This document shows, in pieces, positions 37,976-47,164 of a DNA stretch of 64,000 nucleotides (within the stretch, counting starts at the first letter, position 1; each line of letters starts with the position of its first letter). A program made the translations under genes and the position numbers. Location: positions 496,001 through 560,000 of the forward strand of contig OW569344.1 in NCBI GenBank assembly GCA_937625935.1, read 5' to 3'. The stretch is from Tetramitus jugosus (taxonomy: Eukaryota > Heterolobosea > Eutetramitea > Acrasida > Vahlkampfiidae). Below the pieces are notes generated by a model. It did not search any database. It saw nothing but the letters and a program-made list of their open reading frames with translations, and had not been told where the DNA came from.

Positions 37976-38878
37976 TTATTGCAGGAATAAGTCGGGTGAA
38001 TACTTCTGAAGATATTCCCGAAGAGATGTCTTGAAATCACACAGATAGGTGTGATCTAACCAGTTATCATAAATGTTCCGACCGAGGCTATGCTGTTGAC
38101 CCAATTGCAGACATGCTTTCAGCACGTGCGTCACATATTTGTCCACTGGAAGAATGGGACAAGCTTTCTGATTAGATGATCCTTCTTCTTGCTGTTCATC
38201 TTGTTCTGTGGAACAGCAAGCAATGTTGGATGAATGGTACCACAGTTGTCCCGAAAAATATTGCCCTACTAGTTCATGATACACTTCACTGGACTGATAA
38301 CATTTTGTTTTCAGGTAAATCTCATCTGTCGATTGACAACAAATGAGTCCATAACCAGACTTTAATCTTTGATTCAGCTGTTCACTATTCTCTTCAGCTT
38401 GTTCGACTCCAGACAATGACAATGATGAATCAATTGTCTCATAACGTACCCATCCGTACTCATATCTGTGTTCTCTCTTGAGGAAATCTGGCCAACAGTC
38501 CACCGGAGTCTCAAACACTGAGACATAAAGAAAATTCTCACTGTCATCACCCTCCAACGTTGCATATCTCTGTTTCAGAGTCTCAGGCAAATGCTGTGCC
38601 TGACAAGCAGATATACTGGCCACCTTATTGGAATCATCGGAAGCAAATCCCATTCGAATGCACGAGATGGCCACCAAGTTGAACGATCGGACATATTGGC
38701 GGATTGTGGCCAATCGAAAGTTTTTCAAGTTGGGAAAGGTTCTCTTGGCAGAGGTGTGATCCAACAGAGAGCCGACACCAACAATGGTCAGGTACTCTCG
38801 TTTCTCTTTGACAAACTTTTGACCATGTTCTGTGTCAATTGGGAAGTGTTCTAATTCGCAAGGGCAGTGATGGCTCAT
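37976..38878 (-). CDS. Gamma-glutamylcyclotransferase-like fold protein
   Basis: The 300-aa product (ATG at 38878, MSHHCPCELEHF) contains a GGCT/ChaC-like beginning: YLTIVGVGSLLDHTSAKRTF (the Gly-Ser-Leu phosphate/glutamyl-binding loop) followed by NFRLATIRQYVRSFN. A middle block (ENFLYVSVFETP, then an acidic YEYGWVRYE) matches the later strands of that fold. GGCT-type enzymes release 5-oxoproline from gamma-glutamyl compounds. The catalytic Glu cannot be assigned with confidence. The frame is open further upstream to 39052 but would then overlap the divergent gene, so the 38878 ATG is preferred. Exact family membership is moderate confidence. Confidence 0.6.
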   Translation of the reverse strand: MSHHCPCELEHFPIDTEHGQKFVKEKREYLTIVGVGSLLDHTSAKRTFPNLKNFRLATIRQYVRSFNLVAISCIRMGFASDDSNKVASISACQAQHLPETLKQRYATLEGDDSENFLYVSVFETPVDCWPDFLKREHRYEYGWVRYETIDSSLSLSGVEQAEENSEQLNQRLKSGYGLICCQSTDEIYLKTKCYQSSEVYHELVGQYFSGQLWYHSSNIACCSTEQDEQQEEGSSNQKACPILPVDKYVTHVLKACLQLGQQHSLGRNIYDNWLDHTYLCDFKTSLREYLQKYSPDLFLQ

Positions 38879-38975
38879 GTTTGTACAAATGGTTGTTTTT
38901 GTGTTTTCGAGAAAAACATCAATCAACAAGAAAAGGAAGAAAAATGTTGTCAAGTCTCTGATTGAGTACCAACAC

Positions 38976-39629
38976 ATGCGTCGAACAACACGAACAAACA
39001 ACAGGAATGCCTCCATGGTGGCGAGTGGTGCTCCATCGACTCGCAACAACAATCAAGTGTACAATGCCATCACCTCCATGAACAACCAAAGTAACAACAG
39101 CAAGCAGAGACCACTGGACACCTTGTTCATTCTGTTAAAGCACCGCAGGCTTCACTTTGACCAATTTCACACCAACAGCAACATTCAATATCAGTTATTG
39201 AAGTGGTTGAGTGAGGTGTCGACGAGTGATATGAAGCTAAACTCGTCCAATGAAGCCTACTTGGCCTACATTTATGAGATTTGCAAGAGAGACTTGAATC
39301 AAATCAAGATTTCTCTTCCAACAACGGGCAGCAATCGCTTGAGAATGAGTGATGATCATTGGGTGGAGCTCTCAAAGCTTTTTACAGTCAGATGGATCCC
39401 ATTGTCATTCTCAAGCAAAGCTGCAGGAGGTGTGAGCTTGCTTGTGTTGCTATTACTCTGTAGCTTTGCTTACTATTCCGGACTGATGTATTGGCGGCGA
39501 AAATGGCGCCAAAAATCGCAACAACTACGATGGGTGAACAATGTGCAGACTGGGAGTGTAATTCAGGACATGTATCAGCACTATCCAGCACCCAGAACAA
39601 GCATCCCCGTACCACTGTTCAGAAGATGA
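38976..39629 (+). CDS. Single-pass membrane protein, unknown
   Basis: The first ATG of the frame is at 38877, which shares a CATG with the opposing start at 38878. A more likely start is 38976 (MRRTTRTNNRNASM), giving 217 aa and about 97 bases of promoter. The N-terminus is basic and Asn-rich. A helical region follows (TLFILLKHRRLHFDQF, LLKWLSEVSTSDMK, YLAYIYEICKRDLNQ), then one membrane helix (GGVSLLVLLLLCSFAYYSG), a basic segment (WRRKWRQKSQQLRW) and a short tail with Pro-Arg. No family is recognised. The juxtamembrane basic residues suggest a cytosolic C-terminus. Confidence 0.6.
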   Translation: MRRTTRTNNRNASMVASGAPSTRNNNQVYNAITSMNNQSNNSKQRPLDTLFILLKHRRLHFDQFHTNSNIQYQLLKWLSEVSTSDMKLNSSNEAYLAYIYEICKRDLNQIKISLPTTGSNRLRMSDDHWVELSKLFTVRWIPLSFSSKAAGGVSLLVLLLLCSFAYYSGLMYWRRKWRQKSQQLRWVNNVQTGSVIQDMYQHYPAPRTSIPVPLFRR

Positions 39630-39924
39630 GATGACACACAAAAAAAAGAATAATAAAAAAAAACCATTGATATTTCTGATTGTTTATTTGTGTTGGTTGT
39701 TGTTCGGAGGAAAATTTGATAGTGGATATTGTGGGGAGGTGTGCAAATTGGAGACTGTCTTTTTTTTCTTGCAATGTCCTTTCAATGACATTGAAATCAT
39801 TTCGTTCGTCAATCCCACATTGGTCATAGTGATCACAGTGATCAATGGATGATCCAATGTAGACAATGTTATATGCGCGCAAATAAAAAGACACGACTCC
39901 ATTTCGCTTCTTCTTCAAAAGTGT

Positions 39925-40092
39925 TTAGAAAAAATAGTTCCAGACAGAGGTCACTGCCTCAGATGCCTGAGTGGAGACATAAGGTGCCAAACGCAAGAAG
40001 ACACATCCAACAATGAAAATTTGCAATTTGTTCTTCATTTCCTTTTCTGCCTTTCTCTTTGGTGGCAGAGGTTCTTGTGGTAGTCCATACAT
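39925..40092 (-). CDS. Candidate Tom5-like subunit of the mitochondrial import pore (55 aa)
   Basis: The longer frame begins at a non-ATG codon; the first ATG at 40092 (MYGLPQEPLPPK) gives 55 aa. The protein is a charged N-terminus (RKAEKEMKNK), one short hydrophobic helix (QIFIVGCVFLRLAPYVS) and a polar tail. The layout and the Met-Lys-x-Lys ... Leu-Arg-(Leu/Val)-x-Pro-(Tyr/Phe) pattern resemble animal TOMM5, whose helix has an LR-V-T-P-F core. Tom5 is a small tail-anchored subunit that stabilises the TOM complex and is rarely found by similarity search. The assignment is inference from a short motif. Confidence 0.45.
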   Translation of the reverse strand: MYGLPQEPLPPKRKAEKEMKNKLQIFIVGCVFLRLAPYVSTQASEAVTSVWNYFF

Positions 40093-40167
40093 TTTTGAAT
40101 GATGATTGTTTGCTGTTGTTGTTTGGTTGTTTTGGTTTTTTGATCGAACCAAAAATGTTGTGTGTAA

Positions 40168-40553
40168 ATGCAACGCCGAGTCGGGCAAATGAGAAAGTTT
40201 TTGCGAACAATCTACGGATTGGAAGAAAAAACATCATCATGGAGGATGTAGATCATGAGAGACAAGAAAAGATAACATGATTAAGTTTGCGAGACGATAT
40301 GTTATTTTTATTATATTTTGTATCTCGATTCACTCTTCTATGATATGATGATATTACAGGACAAAAGGCAGTCTCTTCGATCAAGAATGGTTCTATTGAA
40401 GCGATAAAAACTCGCATCTCTCTCTTCGAGAAGCCCACATACTTACAAGAACTTACTCTTTCTCTTCACAATAGTGACGAAAAATTGCAAAACGATTCTT
40501 CTGTCATTTCGATTGACTCTCCAATCGAAAAGACAATATATGTGTGGTAATCG
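40168..40553 (+). CDS. Possible very small two-exon gene
   Basis: An ATG at 40168 opens MQRRVGQMRKFLRTIYGLEE, running to a GTAGAT donor at 40248. A TATTACAG acceptor ends at 40359; the 112-nt intron has a size typical of this window. Spliced directly, the second exon adds about 13 codons (TKGSLFDQEWFY) and stops at 40399, giving 39 aa. In another frame the same exon stays open for ~60 codons to 40553 with protein-like composition (a block reading SSVISIDSPIEKTIYVW). The two readings cannot both be right. Gene orientation (divergent from the Tom5 candidate, convergent with G-alpha) favours a plus-strand gene. No family is recognised. Confidence 0.3.
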
Positions 40554-40581
40554 GTTGAATGCTGTCGTCTCTTGAGCCAAC

Positions 40582-41982
40582 TTATAGCACACCGCCCAAG
40601 ATATTCTCAACGAGGAGGCGAATGGACTGCTCATCAACAGCATTTGAATAGAACACTTCTCTGACACGATTATCTCTATCTTCCTCCAAAATCTTGTCCC
40701 TAACGAATTGTTTGTAATCCTCTACACTGGAATCATTGCCAGCGAAATCGCGATGGAATTGTGACATTTTTCTCTGACCTGTTTGACATTTTTCAGTCAT
40801 GACATCCAACTTGTTCAAAACGAGATACACGGGCACCGCTGACATATCCTTTGTTTCATAGAATGTCTTGAATACATTGATAGAATCAATGAGACGTGGA
40901 GTGGTATTGTTTTCATAGGTTAACTGATCGTACTCACTCAGACTGCTAACATACACTACGGCATCCACATTGGCAAACTAAACAAACATATGCATTGCAC
41001 CCAACAGAAAGCAAAAGTTAGCGACAAAGGATAAAAAGAAAATAGACAACAGAAAAACAATTGAATTTCCAACACGCACAAAATTGATCCACTTTCTTCG
41101 TTCGTTCTTCTGGCCTCCAACGTCCACGACCTTGAGCTTCTTTCCTCTAATCTCAAAAATCTGATCAGCTACACCGACAGTCTTCTTTCTACTTCTCAGA
41201 ATATCTTCAAACGATGGTACATAGTTCTTTCTTGTCAGTTCAGCCATCTTTGATAAAAAGTAGGGAGCATTGTCATCCAAATGAAACATGCTTCTCTTTT
41301 CATATGTCTTTTGAATTCCTTCGTCCAGCCACAGTGTGTATAGGTCCATGGGATCCATTGGCAAACATTCCCATCCTTGTGTCTAAACAACATGAGTCAA
41401 GAAAAAAAACTTGCGTTAGCTCTGAGCCGTTGTAAATGTTTGCGCGCCAAATTTTTTTGTAAACGGCAGTTGAAAAAATCACGCGAGCTCATACGTACAT
41501 CAGTTTTTTCTAGAATACTCTCTTCCAATTCTGTAATCTTCCGAGCAGTTTCTCTATTGTTTGCATCCACAATGGGATCATAGATAAAGCTGGCCTTCAC
41601 CAGAATTTGTATCGCAGTCAACACATTATCAACAATAAAAGCTTTGAACTGCATGCGCTCCTCTGTTCTCTGGAACGACTTTGTGTACATGTGTTGCAAT
41701 TGCTACAGATGGACACACAAAGAATATTTTGCGCGATTGTTGTCATTTCAAACGTTGTCGTAAGCTTTCCTATTCGTCTTCACTCACTCACTCGAACAAA
41801 CATACACACAAAACAAAAAACATGTCTATATATACCTTAAATATTGTTGATTTGCCAGAATCTCCTGCACCTAGCAATAATACAGTGCGGTCTGGCTCTA
41901 ATCGCTTGCCACGATAAGCAGTGTCCTCCTCAGTATCATCAGTATCTGAGATGGATCGGAGATCGGAGCATCCCATACCCAT
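40582..41982 (-). CDS. Heterotrimeric G-protein alpha subunit, four exons
   Basis: Exons 41836-41982, 41499-41702, 41080-41382 and 40582-40977 join in phase 0 through GT-AG introns of 133, 116 and 102 nt. The product is 349 aa, the normal G-alpha length. It starts MGMGCSD (Gly2 myristoylation, Cys5 palmitoylation). G boxes: G1 GAGDSGKST (usual GAGESGKS; Glu to Asp), switch I Arg and Thr in RSRKKTVGV, G3 DVGGQKNERRKW with the catalytic Gln, G4 LNKLD, and G5 SNAVD (usual TCATD). The helical domain lies in exons 2-3. The C-terminus is IRLLVENILGGVL, with no Cys at position -4, so it is not a pertussis-toxin-type tail. It should bind GTP and couple a 7TM receptor to effectors at the membrane. Confidence 0.95.
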
Positions 41983-43296
41983 TTTTTTGAATAATTATGA
42001 CTAGAGGTTTACTTGTTTGTTATTGGTTCGTTTTTGTTATGATGATTGTTGTTTTTGAGAAGTGTTGGTTATTCTCGCTCGTGATTGTTGTCTTCTGTTT
42101 TTTGTTTTTGCGTGATTGTTAGAAATCGGATAAGCAAACAGTGAAAGATTGATTATAATACTTCTTTGTTTTTTGAGCAAGAGATTTCAGCTTTTCTTCA
42201 CTCTTTTTTTTGTGATGTTCATTTCTCTGACGTGAGATGTGACATGAAAGCTCCGGTGACGTCCGAACAACGGGAATATACCGAAACGCATATCAAACTT
42301 CCGCTCTCGAACGAAAAAGGACAAGCAACAACATCTCTGGCCCACCAATTGTGTGCAGTGTGGAAATCCTCCTTTTCCCTCAAGATATCTTCCCTATGGA
42401 TAACGGTGTCTTGAGATAAAATCTCTGTTCTAGACTTGTTCGACTTGGTATTGGTTGACCTTCTCTAAGAATTGCTGTTCTCTTCCTTTCAAGTCCTCTG
42501 TCTCTTCCAATCCTTTCTCTCGCCATCTTTACTTCTTCTCTTCTTTGAGTATCTGGATAATCACATATTAGTTCGATCTGTTCTGTTCATCCTCTCGCCA
42601 TCAAATCATGATAGTGGGTAAGAGCTTGGTTCTCCTTGCCTTTTTCCTATTGAAGGTTCAACTCTTCCTTCATGACTGTTTCTTTGCGAACTGAATACAA
42701 GATTATGGTTACAAATGCTGAAGTAAAGATGTTCGAGAAATTGGTTCTTTCGTCGAATGAGTTTGTTTGGCATTTTCTTTCATTCTTTGTTCTCTTGAAG
42801 AAAAGTTAAATGGTTCATTGAGAACCTTTATCGAACATACACACAAAGAGTACCGCCACGAGAACTCATTCCTCACACCTTTGTTACTGGGATCTAACTA
42901 TGTGAAGTTCCAGAATATGGACAGTTGGACAACAGGTGTTTACGGCTGTGTCCTTTTTGAATATTTCATAGAACCATAACAATTCTCAATCTTCGAGTGG
43001 GAAGAATTCAAACATTGAGTTCTTGTATGTATTATTCAGAGCAACGAGCCGAGAGGACATCCAGCGATTAACCTAACAGAAATATGGATTCGGTTCTCAC
43101 CTTCCAGTCATTCCACGTCCTCTGTCGTTGGTTGCTCCGGGGTGGTTGAGAGGGTGAGAACTTTTGTTTCTGGTGTTTAAATACATTAGACTCACACGAG
43201 AGGAAGCAGTGGGTAATTTAAATGATGGACTGAGAGAAGGGAGAAAACTGAGTTGAGTAGTTTGTTCTTCGAAAACATTTACTGAGTGTTCTTAGA
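41983..43296. other. 1.3-kb region with weak coding signal only
   Basis: No convincing gene. Fragments with protein-like composition exist on both strands. On the plus strand there is an ATG at 42245 with ~57 codons (KAPVTSEQREYTETHIKLPL) and a segment at 42795-42978 (NSFLTPLLLGSNYVKFQN). On the minus strand there is a ~68-codon stretch around 42410-42610 (REEVKMARERIGRDRGLERK). None has a full start-to-stop context or a clear splice partner. The 10-mer ATGGCGAGAG occurs twice on the minus strand (about 42520 and 42595). The region may be the long G-alpha promoter, a decayed locus or an unrecognised RNA gene. Confidence 0.4.
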
Positions 43297-44325
43297 TTAA
43301 CTCAATATGCATCTTGACTTTGGAGCCATTTGTGCTTCTGATAGCAAGCCAGCTTGAAGATCTTCAAGGGCAGCCTGTTGATGGAATGTATAAAAGCGCC
43401 TCAATATAATGTCAGACATTACGTGCACATTGTCGCAAGTCAACTCAAAATATTCCAAAGGTAAAAGGTCAAACACTTGAGCACAATCCTTGAGGAACCT
43501 CTGTTTAGAAATGGGTGCATCTTCTGACCAAACACCTACACCAACAATCAATACACCCTTGCATGCCCTTGGTGAAGTAAGATTTAAAAGTGGTTTGCTC
43601 TCCTTGAGTGCAGCTAAAGCTTTTGACAAAGAATTCGAACCATAGCTACTACACGAATGAGTAGTAGAATAAGTGTCGTCATCTAGCCATGCATGTCTTG
43701 TGTCGACTGTGATCACCAAGCAACGAGCTGCACGGTAGTAAGAATTTGAAATGGTTCTAAAGCGCTCTGGTCCTTGACCAATCGTCCAAAGCTGAATTGT
43801 CCAGTTAGGAGTGACTTTTGGCTGTCTCGAGGCCATAGGCACAATGGTGAAATCGATACCCAATTGTTGATACGGTGCCCCATCTTGTGGTATCACGAGT
43901 TGGCTATTGCTTTTCAACGCATCCATCACTGCTTGATTCAACAAGCTACTGGGCACACCAAACAAGATTTTTGACAGTGTATGATTGTTTACATCATTGT
44001 ACTTGGACCTGGCCTCCACTCGATCAAACGGAAAGTGATAAATTTGTACGTAGTAACACACGTAATCCTTCATTTCATTACAACAATTCTGACTCAACAC
44101 GGCAGCAGAAGCAGTGGTGTTCTTCATGAGAGCAAATTCTTGTCTTGAAGGCAAGTGCTCTGTGACATGGGCAAAGTCTCTCTTGAGAAGCACAGTCCAC
44201 AAGTGCTGATTGGACATGATACAGTCATGGTTCACGGAATTGGTCTGTGAATGATGACACACGTCGGCCACTGGGAGAAAGAGAAGAACCTGGAAGAGTT
44301 CATCCGAGCTGAGTGTTGCTATCAT
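43297..44325 (-). CDS. F-box protein fused to a degenerate Rab-like domain with CaaX tail
   Basis: The product is ~342 aa from the ATG at 44325. Residues 1-50 are a clear F-box (LSSDELFQVLLFLPVADVC ... HLWTVLLKRDF), which recruits substrates to SCF ubiquitin ligases through Skp1. From about residue 110 the sequence follows a Rab GTPase: SKILFGVPSSLLNQAV at the P-loop place, QLGIDFTI at switch I (Rab IGVDFKI), and IQLWTIGQGPERFRTISNSYY at switch II (Rab WDTAGQERFRTITSSYY). The P-loop Gly-Lys-Ser/Thr and the NKxD motif are missing, so nucleotide binding is doubtful. The protein ends in CILS, a farnesylation-type CaaX box. The upstream frame starts at TTG. Probably a membrane-tethered ubiquitin-ligase adaptor (inference). 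Confidence 0.75.
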   Translation of the reverse strand: MIATLSSDELFQVLLFLPVADVCHHSQTNSVNHDCIMSNQHLWTVLLKRDFAHVTEHLPSRQEFALMKNTTASAAVLSQNCCNEMKDYVCYYVQIYHFPFDRVEARSKYNDVNNHTLSKILFGVPSSLLNQAVMDALKSNSQLVIPQDGAPYQQLGIDFTIVPMASRQPKVTPNWTIQLWTIGQGPERFRTISNSYYRAARCLVITVDTRHAWLDDDTYSTTHSCSSYGSNSLSKALAALKESKPLLNLTSPRACKGVLIVGVGVWSEDAPISKQRFLKDCAQVFDLLPLEYFELTCDNVHVMSDIILRRFYTFHQQAALEDLQAGLLSEAQMAPKSRCILS

Positions 44326-44718
44326 TTTTTTGTGCAAGTTGTGTGTTCTTCCAATGAATGGTTGTTCCGAGAAATCAGAAGTTGTTTCGGTATTCTCGAG
44401 GTATCAACGAGGATGTCACTCAAGAGTTGAGGGGTGCTTCTATTAATTAGATTGATGTGGCGGATACCAGGCTTTTGGCTCCTAACCACACACCTGTTTT
44501 AAACAGGCTGAACTGCGAAATGAAGTATTTTTGTTGAAGGACTTTTGTTCTGCTTTGTTACTAGTTGTCGCTCTTTGAGATTCAAATTTATTGAGCAAGG
44601 ATCACAGCTCTCCATCCAGAATAATTGTGGTTCAGGTGAAGTTCTCCATCAGGCTATGCTTTTGTTTTGAGAAGTGGAACAGATGCGAAATTTTGTTTTC
44701 TTTTTATTCCCTTGGTAT
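44326..44718. other. Intergenic, no supported gene
   Basis: About 390 bases between the F-box/Rab gene (5' end) and CDC123 (3' end). It contains one odd-length perfect inverted repeat, CCTGTTT-T-AAACAGG at 44493-44507. No tRNA-like cloverleaf was found. Confidence 0.5.
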
Positions 44719-45837
44719 TCATTTGGAGTACAGGTACTTGTGATATGATGGATTCATTTCCTTCAATAAGTCAATATCTTCCTTTGATTGAATGATTCTG
44801 AACTCGAATGGACCATTGTCGAACAAATCTCTTTCTGTTTTCCAGTCAAATAAGCAGCTGCCTGTTCCAATCTCATACGGATTCAACTCCACAACTAATA
44901 CACACTTCAAGAGTTGAGACTCATCAAATAGCAACTCTCTGTTTACAGTAAAGTCAATGACATATGAGCCTATGGAGCTCAACTTGGGTTGAATAATCTC
45001 AAACAACTGCAGAATTCGCTTCAGAATAATGTCTCGGTTCTCTTTGATCTCATCAATGTAACACGCATGATTATATTGAGAGAGAGCATTGAGGCGATTT
45101 TGATGCACAAAGCCTCGAAACTCCAAATCAAAATCAATGTCCACCCACTCCCTCAACACTAAACTAATGGAGAACTGGGAAGATGGCTTGAGTTGGATCT
45201 CCTGATCCAAATCCTCAGCTACTCTTTCACTTCGGATGAGTAAGCTCATGATTTGCTGAAATGAATTGACTTTCAGGAGCTTACAAGATGCACGAACAAT
45301 TGCTCTGCATCTTTGATGATTGTCCTTTAGTTCTTCCTCCGAGAGCAAGCTCAACTCTTGATCCATCAACTGTTCAAAGTCACCTGTTTGCACATCTTTG
45401 GGAGATCTGCTGCTCAACTTGACAAACACCTGGCTGTTCTTCAACTGATTTTCCATGGCGTGAATCACTTGCTTGTGCAGGTCTGGAAATTGTTGAATCA
45501 GATCACTCTCTCGCCAAACAAATTCGTCCTTGTTGTTCAAGAATTGTTTGTGCATGGCCATAATGCGTTGTCCTTGTTCAAAACTTAATGGAATGAAAAC
45601 GGTTTTCATCGTGTGTTCTTCGATGAGGTGATACCAATTATCGACGTGCCCTGTTCTGATCGCCTCATAATACTCAATCTCTTGTCTTCCGTCTGTAATA
45701 ATTGGCTTGCTCTTGTCGATTGTTTCAACTTTCTTGAGCTTGATATTCTGGAGGAGGTTTGATGATATCATATTCTGTTCTTTTGTTTGCTTTGTGGGAT
45801 GCTCTTGCGATTCGGTCGGTCCCTTTTTGATCTCCAT
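44719..45837 (-). CDS. CDC123: CDC123/D123, eIF2 assembly chaperone
   Basis: CDC123 is an ATP-grasp-like protein that promotes assembly of eIF2 by joining alpha and gamma subunits, linking translation to cell-cycle progression. The 372-aa product shows the family blocks: SQVFVKLSSRSPKD (nucleotide-binding Lys) near residue 135; LVLREWVDIDFDLEFRGFVH about residues 225-245; YVIDFTVNRE; and CVLVVELNPYEIGTGSCLFDW near 320, with the metal-binding Glu-x-Asn. The first ~40 residues are polar and unconserved. ATG at 45837 and single exon. Length matches eukaryotic homologues (330-370 aa). Confidence 0.93.
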   Translation of the reverse strand: MEIKKGPTESQEHPTKQTKEQNMISSNLLQNIKLKKVETIDKSKPIITDGRQEIEYYEAIRTGHVDNWYHLIEEHTMKTVFIPLSFEQGQRIMAMHKQFLNNKDEFVWRESDLIQQFPDLHKQVIHAMENQLKNSQVFVKLSSRSPKDVQTGDFEQLMDQELSLLSEEELKDNHQRCRAIVRASCKLLKVNSFQQIMSLLIRSERVAEDLDQEIQLKPSSQFSISLVLREWVDIDFDLEFRGFVHQNRLNALSQYNHACYIDEIKENRDIILKRILQLFEIIQPKLSSIGSYVIDFTVNRELLFDESQLLKCVLVVELNPYEIGTGSCLFDWKTERDLFDNGPFEFRIIQSKEDIDLLKEMNPSYHKYLYSK

Positions 45838-46480
45838 GAAGGAGTGAACTCGAAGCGAACTTGCCAGTCAAGCAATTCCCTTTCAAAGACACCTCATTTA
45901 TCAGGATGTGTTGTCTGTGCTTCTTTGTTGCTTCTTTGTTTTGATCGCAAGCTTCAACGCTCTAAGCAACGCATTTCTGTTAGTTTTGAAAAAGAAACCC
46001 GTCAGTATGACCAGGAAGCCCCCAAGCAAGCAGCCGAAGCCACCAGTTTGTAGCGATCATCAACATACGAGGATGAAGAAGCACAAGGCTAGCATAGCAT
46101 CCAGCACAAAATTCACGCTCAGGCAAACGGTCTATACATCCTCATCCGGGAGATCACGTTCCGTGATTTTATAGGGTGTTTAAGTACGACTTCAGAAATA
46201 ATCCTGACGAAGTACAGTCATGTTTCGAAAAGTGAATGTTGCTTCCTCACTCACTTGTTTTATGCTCTTGTTTTCCATCACATGTACCCAAAGTGTTATG
46301 GGTGTACTCGTGCGGAGTGTGTGAATTTTAGCAGCGGCCGGAAAAACAACCAACACGTTTTTGTTTGGAGCTTTCTTCTTTTCCAAAGGACGGATCCAAT
46401 GGTGACCCATCAATTGAGTGAAGAGCTGGGTCACACTCAATTCAAAAACAAAACACTCAGAGCTTAGATAGATTATCATC
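45838..46480. other. 643-base divergent spacer, no firm gene
   Basis: Lies between divergent CDC123 and the copper transporter. A plus-strand frame is open from about 45848 to 46174 with a hydrophobic stretch (LLCCFFVLIASFNAL) then a Lys/Pro/Ser-rich tail, but its only in-frame ATGs are late (46007, 46070), leaving at most 56 aa. I do not call it a gene. The rest is T-rich promoter-like sequence. Confidence 0.45.
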
Positions 46481-47111
46481 ATGTCTGGTCATATGAACAT
46501 GGACCACAATGGTCAACAACCGCTTGGAATGTGCAAAATGAAGATGTACTTTAGTGGTGATTCAATGACAATGATGGTTCATCATTTGTTGTTCAAAAAG
46601 TGGTCCATTCACACTGATGATGTGACTAAATATGTTTTCTCTACGCTGTTTGTCTTTTTGTTGTGCTTTGTCAATCAATTTATCACATTTTTGATTCATG
46701 TGATTCATAAAAAGTGGAGCAACGACAAGCACAGTGCAATGAAGAGATGGGTGGGAAATTTGACGCAACCAATTCTCTTCTTCTTTAATGTGGCCAATGG
46801 ATTTTTGATCATGTTGATCTTGATGACTTATAACTTTGGTTTGTGCATGGTATGTGAGCTTTTATTTGGAATGGTTCCCGCTCGTTTTTTTGTATTTTGT
46901 TTTTTGTAATGTGCCGTGTTTTGTGTTGTATGTTTGCTTACACAATTGTGTTTGTTGATGCGAAAATGAAAATGTTTGGCAATAGGCTTTGTTGGGAGGT
47001 AACGTGATTGGTTACACATTCTTCACCGTTTTTCTTCAGGAGTACTTGCTGGAGAGTGGAAAGCTAAAGGGATTTCATATTCAGAACTCTGGATACATGA
47101 ATGATCTGTAG
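46481..47111 (+). CDS. Ctr-family copper transporter, two exons
   Basis: High-affinity Cu(I) uptake proteins form trimeric channels. Exons 46481-46849 and 46986-47111 join in phase 0 across a 136-nt GTATGT...CAATAG intron, giving 164 aa. The N-terminus is Met/His-rich (MSGHMNMDHN ... MCKMKMYF) for copper capture. TM1 is VFSTLFVFLLCFVNQFITFL. TM2 carries the conserved Met-x3-Met gate (LIMLILMTYNFGLCM). TM3, encoded by exon 2, has the Gly-rich packing motif GGNVIGYTFF (Gly-x3-Gly type). The intron falls exactly between the TM2 gate and TM3. The C-terminus lacks the usual Cys/His cluster. Plasma membrane or vacuolar site undetermined. Confidence 0.92.
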
Positions 47112-47164
47112 ATGTATGGGCAATAAACGCAAGTAAAAAACACATTGTTGTTGTATTCAATCTC

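Noticed and set aside
39619-39918. Minus-strand frame of ~99 codons
   Set aside because: Overlaps the 3' end of the plus-strand gene and T-rich spacer; Lys/Asn-rich, non-ATG start, no structure.
43040-43200. Possible tRNA (GCTCCGGGGTGG near 43133 looks like a 5' acceptor/D-arm)
   Set aside because: No matching 3' acceptor strand and no GTTCRA T-loop in range.
45848-46174. Plus-strand frame with a hydrophobic stretch and a Lys/Pro-rich tail
   Set aside because: No ATG before the hydrophobic part; usable ATGs leave at most 56 low-complexity residues; lies in a divergent spacer.
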